Positions 19,402-27,876 of a DNA stretch of 64,000 nt are shown here, piece by piece (positions within the stretch are counted from its first letter, which is position 1; each line of letters begins with the position of its first letter). The DNA comes from Psychrosphaera aestuarii (GTDB lineage: Bacteria > Pseudomonadota > Gammaproteobacteria > Enterobacterales > Alteromonadaceae): NCBI RefSeq assembly GCF_017948405.1, contig NZ_CP072844.1, positions 2,666,001-2,730,000 on the forward strand, given 5' to 3'. The notes under the pieces were generated by a model. It had not been told where the DNA came from and made no database searches. It was given only the letters and a program-made list of their open reading frames with translations. A program made the position numbers and the translations under genes.

Positions 19402-19794
19402 TTAAGTGTCATTGTAGTTATTAAGTAAACTTCTGCATATATAAAAGGCTGGTTCTCCTTCTACCAACTTTTCCATCATTGTTTGCAGCTTCTCTTCTAT
19501 ACAAGCGGTTATAGAATCCTCTGCTAATAGACTAACAATAGACGACTCTATTTCAGCTAAAACTTCGGCATGAGATTCGGTTCTTAACAGAGCAATCAAA
19601 ATATCAATGTGTTCCGGATAGTATTTAAGGTTTTTGACAGCAAGAACTCTGATTTGATAACTGTTTGCAGTAGCCAATGAAATTAAATCGTGCTTAGTTT
19701 GACGATTTCTATTTTCTGCATCACTTTTTGTTATTTGAGTATTACCGTCTGAAAATGCTTCGGGTGAAGCCACGTCGTTAAAGTTTGCCATCAT
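19402..19794 (-). CDS. Small helical protein of unknown function (HEAT-like)
   Basis: A 130-residue cytoplasmic protein, predicted almost entirely helical. The segment S-Y-Q-I-R-V-L-A-V-K-N-L-K-Y-Y-P-E-H followed by I-D-I-L-I-A-L-L looks like a HEAT-repeat helix pair, and a second pair follows, but the match is only by pattern. No signal peptide or catalytic motif. It starts M-M; the second ATG is better spaced from a GAGG element. It lies 118 bases upstream of the membrane GGDEF-EAL gene on the same strand, so the two may be co-transcribed. Function unknown. Confidence 0.55.
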   Translation of the reverse strand: MMANFNDVASPEAFSDGNTQITKSDAENRNRQTKHDLISLATANSYQIRVLAVKNLKYYPEHIDILIALLRTESHAEVLAEIESSIVSLLAEDSITACIEEKLQTMMEKLVEGEPAFYICRSLLNNYNDT

Positions 19795-19918
19795 ACACCT
19801 CAGGCTTAAATCGAGTTTTATATCAATTCACACAGATAACTAAGTAATTATGGCACCGACTAACTTTAGATAAATAAGGATTTACCTAAATAACATCAGC
19901 GGTTCCCTTATTTTTCGT

Positions 19919-19955
19919 AAAAAAAAAGCAGCCAATCAATAATATGAAAGGCTGC
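19919..19955 (-). terminator. Terminator of the NarL-type regulator operon
   Basis: On the minus strand GCAGCC pairs with GGCTGC around a 16-base loop and is followed by nine T. It lies about 140 bases beyond the stop of the response regulator gene that ends at 20094. Confidence 0.7.
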
Positions 19956-20093
19956 ATTAGGTTGGAGAGTATCTGATTACCTTGAAAAAATTATAGAACG
20001 AACATAATCAGAAATATATGAGGGAATACCTAGCTTAATGCGCTCCTGATCCCTATAAGCTTGTTTTACTTGAAATGTTTAGCAAGTAGTCAA

Positions 20094-20747
20094 CTATAGT
20101 GTTGTAATTCCACTTTTTATAGCGTAGCGCACTAACGACGCAAGGTCTCTTATTTGGAGTCGTTCCATAATCTGCGAACGATGAGACTCAATTGTTTTTA
20201 CGCTAAGCCCCAAATCATAGGCTATTTCTTTGGTGCCTTTACCATCCGCTAACATTTTTAAAATCTCTGTTTGCCTTGGAGTTAATAGTTTTTCTGGTTG
20301 TAGATCAACTTGCTGCTTGGTGGGACTGATTGTTTCTAGTATTTGTTCCGACAGTTTAGGACTAATATAAACTTCGTTTCTTAGTACGGCTTCAAGCGCT
20401 AACTCTAGCTCTACTTCGGCAGAGTCTTTTAGTAAATAAGCATGTGCACCACGCTCAATGGCAGTTTGCAAGTAGTCACTTGTATTGTGCATAGTCAATA
20501 AAATAACCGGTAACTCTGGGTGTAAAGCTTTTACATCCGTTAAGGCATCTAATCCTGATTTATGTTTCATAGCGATATCTAGTACCACAACATCTGGACA
20601 AGTTTGCTCGATCAGCTCAATAACCTCGTTTCCATCAGCGCCTTCAGCAACCACTTCATAATCACCCAGGTCATCTAATAATGCTCGTAGACCCGCTCGC
20701 ACTAAGTGATGATCATCAACTAAAACCACCTTTTTTCTATCTTTCAT
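20094..20747 (-). CDS. NarL/FixJ-family response regulator
   Basis: A 217-residue two-component regulator. The receiver (about residues 5-122) has the acidic pair D-D-H-H near 11, the phospho-acceptor Asp in V-V-V-L-D-I-A near 57, Thr in L-L-T-M-H and Lys in L-L-K-D-S. A LuxR-type helix-turn-helix (about 148-212) reads L-T-P-R-Q-T-E-I-L-K-M-L-A-D-G-K-G-T-K-E-I-A. It should be phosphorylated by the HisKA_3 kinase encoded directly upstream, whose stop overlaps this start by four bases (ATGA). It ends a four-gene minus-strand signalling operon. Targets are not visible. Confidence 0.92.
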   Translation of the reverse strand: MKDRKKVVLVDDHHLVRAGLRALLDDLGDYEVVAEGADGNEVIELIEQTCPDVVVLDIAMKHKSGLDALTDVKALHPELPVILLTMHNTSDYLQTAIERGAHAYLLKDSAEVELELALEAVLRNEVYISPKLSEQILETISPTKQQVDLQPEKLLTPRQTEILKMLADGKGTKEIAYDLGLSVKTIESHRSQIMERLQIRDLASLVRYAIKSGITTL

Positions 20748-22765
20748 AATAGCTCTCCTTGATAGCCTTCTTTAGAGTCTAAACTTGTAAATGTATTTCG
20801 CAACGGTATTTGCACCTTAATATCAGTACCTAAAAAAGGTTTTGATAGTATTTTAAACTCACCACCAGCCAACTCTACTCGCTCTTTCATATTTACCAGA
20901 CCAACACTGTCACTTTGCGCGTGAACGTCAAAACCTCGACCGTCATCACTGATTTGCAATACTAAAACCTCATCATCACTTCGTAGTTTAACTTTCACAT
21001 TCTTTGCATCGGCATGCTTTACAATGTTAGTTAATGACTCTTGAACAATTCTGAACCCAACAATTTCGGCTTGCTTATCTATAAGCTCGTTAAAACCTGA
21101 GTCATCAATTTCGTAGTGCACGCCATCGATACTCAATAACTTATCCATTTGCCATTTTATAGCGGGAGAAAAACCTAATGAATCTAGCTGTGCGGGGCGT
21201 AATAAAAGAGACAAGTTTCTGACTGTATCTAAGCTTTGACTTGCAATCATGTGAATATCCGAAACCTTTTCCAGTAGAGCCTCATCGGTAATACGACGAC
21301 TAACCCACTTGGTTGCTAATAATATTGCAGTCAAAGACTGGCCTACATCATCATGCAACTCTCCTGCAATTTGTTTCCTCTCAGTTTCAATTAACTGCAA
21401 GGTTTTCGACGATAGTGCGCTCAATCGATTATTGGCTTTTGCCAACGCATTTTTAACCCTCAAAACGTCTGTTAAATCTCGAATAACAAACTGGATAGAC
21501 TCTATTCCATCATAAATAATTAAATTAACAGCAACTTCCGCTTCAAAATGTTCGCCAGTGTATTTTTTTAATTTGAAATTAGTGAATCCATAACTGCGCT
21601 TTTTACCAGCGAGCATGTACTTTATGCGATCTCGTAACAACGACTTGTCGTTATCTGAAACAAAATTTGAAATCATCATATCTTTTGTTTGTTCACCGTA
21701 AACAAAGTTAAATAGCTTTACCGCAGCCCGATTAAGAAAAACCACTTTCGATTTTTGCAATACCATAATGCCCTCTGGTATTGAGTCAATAAGTTGGTTC
21801 ATTTGTTGTTCGCGTTGACGTAACTTAATTTCAGTCTTTTTAACCGAAGTCATGTCATATAAGGTGCCTAATATGACGTTTTCTTTTTCAAAATATTGTG
21901 ATTGAACGACTACAAAAATCTGATTGCCACTACGATCTATAATCATTTTTTGTGCATTAAGAAAGCTATCCGCACTACCTTCCGTAAAAGATTTTTCAAC
22001 AAATTTAAAAATGGCGCAGTCCGCTTTTTTATCCAAATCTTCAATTAAAATAGGTGATGAAAACGTGTGATCAAGCCCGAGTAAATCACCAACTGAATCA
22101 CTGTAATATAATAGTCGAGACGCCAAATCTAGCTCCCAATAAGCAGCGCCTGCGGCCTGACGTGTAACATTGATATCGTTTTTAACGCCATTTGAGTAAT
22201 TTTCGCTACCTAACACTTTAGATGTAATTGCAACTTTAATAATACCTAAATTAGTATCATTAATATCGTAGGGGAAAAACGTAAGCTTCGACAATTTAGG
22301 CACCAATTTACCGTGCCTGTCTTTAACGTTAACATGAAGCATAAAGCTGGAATATTTCGGACGGGTTTTCAACCCCTCTAACCAGCCCTTCAATTCACCA
22401 TTACTTTCATCAGAGGTGACGTCAAAGAGACTAGTAATTATATGGTGTTCATTTAACGTTAAACGTTTTCTAGTCGATTGGTTGACTTCTAATATTTGCA
22501 AGTCATCTAAACTAATCAATAAACAGGGGTTACTTGCTTGATGTAGTATTTCGTTATGAAGGATTTCTTTGTGCACTTCCTGTTGTTTCTGATTGAGTTT
22601 AAACAATAACTCAGCGATTAAACCGAGAAAAAAATACAATCCAGCAGTAACAAAAAGTACATTTATCCAATCAACAAGGTGATATTGGGTTTTTATTACA
22701 AATGTTGATAACAAAAGAGTCAAGCATAGGCTAAGTAGTACTTTAGTTAACTCCAAATGACGCAT
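20744..22765 (-). CDS. Membrane PAS sensor histidine kinase (NarX/UhpB-type, HisKA_3)
   Basis: A 673-residue kinase. Two close TM helices at about residues 8-26 and 32-54 leave almost no periplasmic loop, so the signal is probably sensed in the membrane or cytoplasm. About three PAS-like domains follow (approximately 75-180, 205-315, 320-440). The dimerisation domain is HisKA_3 type with E-R-K-Q-I-A-G-E-L-H-D-D-V-G-Q (phospho-His about residue 465). The ATPase domain has D-D-G-R-G-F and G-L-V-N-M-K-E-R motifs. It overlaps the NarL-type regulator gene by four bases, making that the cognate partner. It lies 18 bases downstream of a REC-GGDEF gene. Confidence 0.9.
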   Translation of the reverse strand: MRHLELTKVLLSLCLTLLLSTFVIKTQYHLVDWINVLFVTAGLYFFLGLIAELLFKLNQKQQEVHKEILHNEILHQASNPCLLISLDDLQILEVNQSTRKRLTLNEHHIITSLFDVTSDESNGELKGWLEGLKTRPKYSSFMLHVNVKDRHGKLVPKLSKLTFFPYDINDTNLGIIKVAITSKVLGSENYSNGVKNDINVTRQAAGAAYWELDLASRLLYYSDSVGDLLGLDHTFSSPILIEDLDKKADCAIFKFVEKSFTEGSADSFLNAQKMIIDRSGNQIFVVVQSQYFEKENVILGTLYDMTSVKKTEIKLRQREQQMNQLIDSIPEGIMVLQKSKVVFLNRAAVKLFNFVYGEQTKDMMISNFVSDNDKSLLRDRIKYMLAGKKRSYGFTNFKLKKYTGEHFEAEVAVNLIIYDGIESIQFVIRDLTDVLRVKNALAKANNRLSALSSKTLQLIETERKQIAGELHDDVGQSLTAILLATKWVSRRITDEALLEKVSDIHMIASQSLDTVRNLSLLLRPAQLDSLGFSPAIKWQMDKLLSIDGVHYEIDDSGFNELIDKQAEIVGFRIVQESLTNIVKHADAKNVKVKLRSDDEVLVLQISDDGRGFDVHAQSDSVGLVNMKERVELAGGEFKILSKPFLGTDIKVQIPLRNTFTSLDSKEGYQGELL

Positions 22766-22783
22766 AAAACTCCCTTTTAATTT

Positions 22784-23710
22784 TTAAGCATCGTGGCTTT
22801 TCTCATTGTTTTTAACAACTTCAGTATACTTGCAACACACAATACGATTTCGACCTTGCTTTTTTGCAATTTCCATTGCTTCATCGGCCCGATTTAACAT
22901 TTCGATAACGGTGATATCATCCTTTACATTTTTAGTTAAACCAATACTGACTGTTACACCAACCATTTCGCTACCCAAACCATCTACTGATAACGTGGAA
23001 ATATTATGCCTTATACGCTCTGCAATTGTATAACCTTGAGGGGCCTTAGTTTTTGGAAACATGGTAACAAAGCTGTCATCGGTATAACGGCCAACAACAT
23101 CATATACCCTTATTACGTCTTGGATTAAACGACCACATTTAATTAAAACTTGGTCTCCAACTTCTTTTCCGAACTTATCGTTAATTCCTTTTAAATTATC
23201 AATATCGATTAAACAAACAACGCAATTATTCTCGTAACGGAGAGTTCGCTGCCACTCACTTTTCATTTGTTCCAACAGCGCTCTACGACTTTTCATGCCC
23301 GTTAATTCATCAGTTGTTGCCATCTGGTCAATCGTGTTTAAATGCTGAATTATCCTTTCACCGGCACGCAACCTCAACCACATTTCATTATGCCCAAAAG
23401 GCTTTGTCACAAAGTCGTCAACGCCATTAGCCAACGCTATATGTAGCTCCTCGTCACTTACCTTTTTAGTGACCATAATAATATAGATATGGCGTTTGGA
23501 TTTTTCTCGAATATGAGCGCACAAATCTATTCCCGACATATTGGGCAACGACCAGTCTGTGATTAGGATATTAATATCTGTATCTGACTCTATGACCGCT
23601 AGCGCCTGCTCGGCACTATCAAAGTCTATTGGCTCGTGTCCCCATTGTTTTAAGTTGTTTACCAATAACAACCTAATGATAGGATCGTCATCTACTATTA
23701 AAACTTTCAA
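22784..23710 (-). CDS. Response regulator with degenerate GGDEF domain
   Basis: A 308-residue protein: receiver at about residues 1-120 (acidic D-D-D near 7-9, phospho-Asp in L-I-T-D-W-S, Lys in V-T-K-P-F) and a GGDEF-fold domain at about 135-295. The catalytic signature is T-D-D-S-F instead of G-G-D-E-F, so cyclase activity is doubtful. An R-V-Y-D motif stands exactly five residues before it, matching the RxxD inhibitory site that binds cyclic-di-GMP in related proteins. It may therefore act as a phosphorylation-controlled c-di-GMP receptor. Its start codon directly abuts the stop of the large hybrid kinase, the likely phosphodonor. Confidence 0.85.
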   Translation of the reverse strand: MKVLIVDDDPIIRLLLVNNLKQWGHEPIDFDSAEQALAVIESDTDINILITDWSLPNMSGIDLCAHIREKSKRHIYIIMVTKKVSDEELHIALANGVDDFVTKPFGHNEMWLRLRAGERIIQHLNTIDQMATTDELTGMKSRRALLEQMKSEWQRTLRYENNCVVCLIDIDNLKGINDKFGKEVGDQVLIKCGRLIQDVIRVYDVVGRYTDDSFVTMFPKTKAPQGYTIAERIRHNISTLSVDGLGSEMVGVTVSIGLTKNVKDDITVIEMLNRADEAMEIAKKQGRNRIVCCKYTEVVKNNEKSHDA

Positions 23711-26700
23711 TTAGTTACGTCCTGTATAATTACTCAATTCATTTATAAGGGATTCTAAGCTTTTTTCGGTCTTGCGCCATTGTAGTTCAAATTCCAACAT
23801 TTGATTTTCTTTAGCAAAGGTCTCAAGAGCTATAAAGTCAGCATCAAAGCTACTACCAGTTAAATTACTCAACATTCCTTTGAGCCTATGGCACAATTTA
23901 GCCAGTGTGGTATGTTCTTTTTTATTAAATAATTCAGTCATATCATTAATTTCTTGAGGCAATATCTTAGCTGTCATTTCAACCATAGCGTCGATAGTAT
24001 CTTGTTGCCCTCCGGTGACCCTTTTCAAACCTACCAAGTCTAACCATTTATACTGAACAACATTATGACGGCTATCATCGCTGCTTGCTGCTTGCATAGG
24101 AGTTTTTGAGGTTTCATAAGAATCTGAAATACGCAGAGGTTGAGCAGGATGTTCTTTAGAAAAGTAAGACTCTAAAGTCATTAATAAGCCTCGTGAATCG
24201 ATTGGTTTAGTGAGGTAATTATTCATACCCGCGTCAATACAAATTTGACGGTCTCCAGATAAAGCATGTGCCGTTAAGCCAATAATAACAACTGGTTTTC
24301 TATTTTTGTGACGTTCCAAATCTCTAATCAACTTAGTAGCCTCTAACCCATCTAGCTCGGGCATCTGAACATCCATTAATATGACATCATATTCGCCACT
24401 CTTATACTGATCTAACGCTTGTTGGCCATTAAAGGCTAACGTAGTTTGGTGGCCTCTATAAGTTAAAATATCATGGACCAAACGGCTATTAATTGGATTA
24501 TCTTCCGCTACGAGTATATTGAGCAGTTTTTTCGGTGCCGGCAATTCATCGTCGATGTTTGTCTGTAAATCTGGTCGGTCAATTTCCATTATTTTTACCA
24601 GCATATTAAACACTTCTGACTGTTTAACTGGCTTTAAAATATAATTTTCAATGCCTACTTCATCGATCTTTGATAAAGCGTCATTAACATCTGTAGAGGT
24701 CAACATCATTATTGTTTGAGGTATTTTTGAGTACTTTTTCGTTAAGCTATCTATAAACGAAAAGCCATCCTCACCTGGCATATCCTTATCAACAATTAAT
24801 ACATCAACCTTGCCTTGATTTGCAATTTCATTTTGGTAAAGAACGAGAGCCTGTTCGGAGCTGCCCGCTATTATGGCCTTACACCCCCATGACATAATCA
24901 TGCTCTTTAACCACTTTCGGTTAACTGAATTATTGTCTACTACAAGACAGGTAATCCCTGTGAAATCGAAGTTGTTAATGATGTGAGCATGCCCTTCTTC
25001 ATCACTGAGCTTGTTAGGGTCACCTTTTCGTACTGGTATTTTAATTTCAAATTCAGAACCAATCGATGGCTGACTGTTAACCGTTAAACTGCCTCCCATT
25101 AGACTCACCAATTGACGAACAATTGGAAGCCCTAGCCCAGTTCCTCCAAACCTTCGTGTCGTTGTATTATCAGCTTGACCGAATGGTTCAAAGATTGTGG
25201 TTAATTTGTCTTCATCGATTCCAATGCCAGTATCTTTTATGGTTATTGAGAGTGTGAAAGGGTCTTCAACATTCAGTTCTGCTGTATCTACAGCACTAGA
25301 AAGCTCAACAATTACCTCTCCACTTTCTGTAAATTTCACTGCATTGCCGACTAGATTAAAAATGATCTGTCCCATTCTCATCTCATCTGCATAAATACAA
25401 CTTGGAACATGTAAATCAATATTATATTCCAGCTCTATCATCTTTTGATGAGCCGTAGGCGCAAACCCTTTGAGTATGTCACCAACTCTGTTGTCTAACG
25501 AAAAATTATCTTCTACTAGCTCTAACATACCGGCTTCGATTTTTGAGTGATCAAGTATGTCATTAAGGATCCGTAGTAAAGAAGCAGCAGAGTTTTTAAT
25601 GAGCTCTAAGTATTCGTTTTGGATGGGCGTCAAGTTGGTTTTTTTCAACAAGTCAGTAATTCCTAACACTCCATTCATTGGTGTTCTAATTTCATGACTC
25701 ATATTGGCTAAAAATTGGCTTTTGGCTAGGCTGTTTTTATCTGCTTGGTCTTTTAACGCGATTAAACGTTCTTGCGCTTCTCGTAGTTCAGTTACGTCTA
25801 TGTTACCGCCAACCATTTTAATCGGTTTACCTAACGTATCAGTGACAAATGTGCCTGATGCGATAATATATTTAATCGAACTTTCATCTAGATTTAAACG
25901 GAACTCACAAGACCAATCTCGGCAGTCACGGACAGAGGCTAATAGACTATGCTCAGCATGACTGCGGTCGTCTTCATGAATGAGCGTCAGCCATGTGCCA
26001 TAAAGATCAATTTCAGAGCATTTATCTTCATCTAGGTTATAAATAGAACACATGTTGCTGTCCCATTTCACCTCATCTGTCACTAAGTCCCAAGTCCACA
26101 CCCCTAACCCTGAAACTTTACCGGCCATTTCATTAACAAGCTTCACCTCTTTAATCTCTTTCAGAGCTGCTTGTCTTGCCTCAGCTTCTCTTGCAATTGC
26201 AATAGAACGCTGCCGAGTATTAACCAAAAGCTTGGATATGGTTACTATTAATCCACAAAAGATAAGTCCAAAAATAAACACTAAATTTGCTAAACTGCCA
26301 TCGCTTATTTTATCTTTACTGGTATATATTTTGACTTTCCATTCAACGCTGTCGAGCACTCTTGCCAATGATAATAAGCTCGTTGTATCTACACCTTTTG
26401 GTAACGAAATAACTTTCTCACCCAGCTCATTTTCAATCTCTATAAATAAACCCATTTCTTTGTATCGTTCGGTTAAATTGCCGATAAATACTTGAGTGTT
26501 TATTAATTGAAAAATATCTTTTGATGATGAGTTCAAACTTTTTTCATAAACTAAGAAATAGTTTGTTCCAATATCACTGGTAATTTTTGCTGAGGTAAAG
26601 ACGTTAGATATTGCGCTATTGTCAGCGTGATTGGCTAATTTTGAAGTGATTTTTCGCATTAAATCATCATCAACCGACTTACCTTTTACGTACAAGATAG

Positions 26701-27622
26701 ACAATTCATTATTTAAATTAGATTGTATAATGGCTGTTACGGCATTGAGACTAACAACATATGCTTCCAAGTCCTCGGGGTTAACTCGACCTAAATTAAG
26801 TAAATTATTGAGTTTGCTCATAGCTGATGAATAACGGTCAAACTCGTCATTTAAATCAGACTCAACGTGCTCTAAATAAAAAGATAAACGGCGCTCAAGT
26901 TGCAAACGCTCATGACCATTTAAGGTTTGCCACAGTGACAAGGTAATGGCGAGAATAAAAACAAATACAAGCGCAGGTATATCTATTTTAATGCGATTCG
27001 TAAATGCTTGTTGTAGATGAAATACAAAAGTTCCTAAAGAGACTAAGATGAATCCAATACAGGTATGCATCGCCATATGAGTAAGTTGTCCCCAACCATA
27101 CGCAGTAGTAACATCGCTAAAGTAGCCAGCAAAAGCCACACTAGATACAGCAAATACGACGCAAGTCATTACTAATGAAATATTAATCGGTATGTATTTT
27201 TTAGGGTAAGTATTCAGTAGCGTTAGTGCGACTCCTAATAATAAAAAACAAATACCTGTATTAGGAGACATCCGGCCAGGAGAAGTTGTATTGTCAGTAA
27301 GAAAGTGGGAGACAAATATTTCATCTAAACCGAGATTAACCCCAATAATGTATTGCATTACAGATAAGCTACTCAATAGCGCAGTAATAATACCTAATAA
27401 CGCAGACAGTTTAGATTGACCTTCGGTGAGCGACCATAAAGATAAACCTGATAGAAAAAACAACAGCGCAGTATTGAATTGCATTGGAGCAAAATCTTTA
27501 TGTATTTGAACAATGGACTGGTTTTCAACAATCCACCCCATCATTACAAAACTGCCTAAGACCATAACAAAAATAGATAATAGTGCAGGGAACGACTTTA
27601 GAACTGGCTGTTTATTTAACAA
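23711..27622 (-). CDS. Large hybrid histidine kinase (TM-sensor-PAS-HisKA-HATPase-REC-REC-HPt)
   Basis: A 1303-residue phosphorelay kinase. The N-terminus has about six TM helices (residues 12-205), then a further TM near 218-235, an extracytoplasmic domain of about 205 residues (to about 440) and another TM (about 445-465). A PAS/PAC region covers about 500-625. The HisKA box is M-S-H-E-I-R-T-P near 650. The ATPase domain has N-L-V-G-N-A-V-K-F, D-T-G-I-G-I and G-G-T-G-L-G-L-P. Two receivers follow (phospho-Asp in L-I-V-D-K-D-M-P and L-M-D-V-Q-M-P), then an HPt domain with C-H-R-L-K-G near 1245. It heads the four-gene minus-strand operon. The ligand is unknown; the membrane sensor resembles no domain I can name. 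Confidence 0.9.
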   Translation of the reverse strand: MLNKQPVLKSFPALLSIFVMVLGSFVMMGWIVENQSIVQIHKDFAPMQFNTALLFFLSGLSLWSLTEGQSKLSALLGIITALLSSLSVMQYIIGVNLGLDEIFVSHFLTDNTTSPGRMSPNTGICFLLLGVALTLLNTYPKKYIPINISLVMTCVVFAVSSVAFAGYFSDVTTAYGWGQLTHMAMHTCIGFILVSLGTFVFHLQQAFTNRIKIDIPALVFVFILAITLSLWQTLNGHERLQLERRLSFYLEHVESDLNDEFDRYSSAMSKLNNLLNLGRVNPEDLEAYVVSLNAVTAIIQSNLNNELSILYVKGKSVDDDLMRKITSKLANHADNSAISNVFTSAKITSDIGTNYFLVYEKSLNSSSKDIFQLINTQVFIGNLTERYKEMGLFIEIENELGEKVISLPKGVDTTSLLSLARVLDSVEWKVKIYTSKDKISDGSLANLVFIFGLIFCGLIVTISKLLVNTRQRSIAIAREAEARQAALKEIKEVKLVNEMAGKVSGLGVWTWDLVTDEVKWDSNMCSIYNLDEDKCSEIDLYGTWLTLIHEDDRSHAEHSLLASVRDCRDWSCEFRLNLDESSIKYIIASGTFVTDTLGKPIKMVGGNIDVTELREAQERLIALKDQADKNSLAKSQFLANMSHEIRTPMNGVLGITDLLKKTNLTPIQNEYLELIKNSAASLLRILNDILDHSKIEAGMLELVEDNFSLDNRVGDILKGFAPTAHQKMIELEYNIDLHVPSCIYADEMRMGQIIFNLVGNAVKFTESGEVIVELSSAVDTAELNVEDPFTLSITIKDTGIGIDEDKLTTIFEPFGQADNTTTRRFGGTGLGLPIVRQLVSLMGGSLTVNSQPSIGSEFEIKIPVRKGDPNKLSDEEGHAHIINNFDFTGITCLVVDNNSVNRKWLKSMIMSWGCKAIIAGSSEQALVLYQNEIANQGKVDVLIVDKDMPGEDGFSFIDSLTKKYSKIPQTIMMLTSTDVNDALSKIDEVGIENYILKPVKQSEVFNMLVKIMEIDRPDLQTNIDDELPAPKKLLNILVAEDNPINSRLVHDILTYRGHQTTLAFNGQQALDQYKSGEYDVILMDVQMPELDGLEATKLIRDLERHKNRKPVVIIGLTAHALSGDRQICIDAGMNNYLTKPIDSRGLLMTLESYFSKEHPAQPLRISDSYETSKTPMQAASSDDSRHNVVQYKWLDLVGLKRVTGGQQDTIDAMVEMTAKILPQEINDMTELFNKKEHTTLAKLCHRLKGMLSNLTGSSFDADFIALETFAKENQMLEFELQWRKTEKSLESLINELSNYTGRN

Positions 27623-27876
27623 CTTACTACCCTTAAACTTAAAGTATTGAATAAAATTTAGTCTAATTCCGAGTATCTACCAACAATTTGACTTTCAATT
27701 GGTCGACATTTTTAAAATTTGTTATAGAAATTAGTTACATAAATTAACAAGTCGGTCTTTGAAAAATCATTCAGTACCGATTTTAAACACTTGATTTTAT
27801 TTGACTTTATTTATACTCAAGCTATTTAATACAGTAGTCTATATATTTTGATTATTCAATCTAACGAGGAGAAGTG

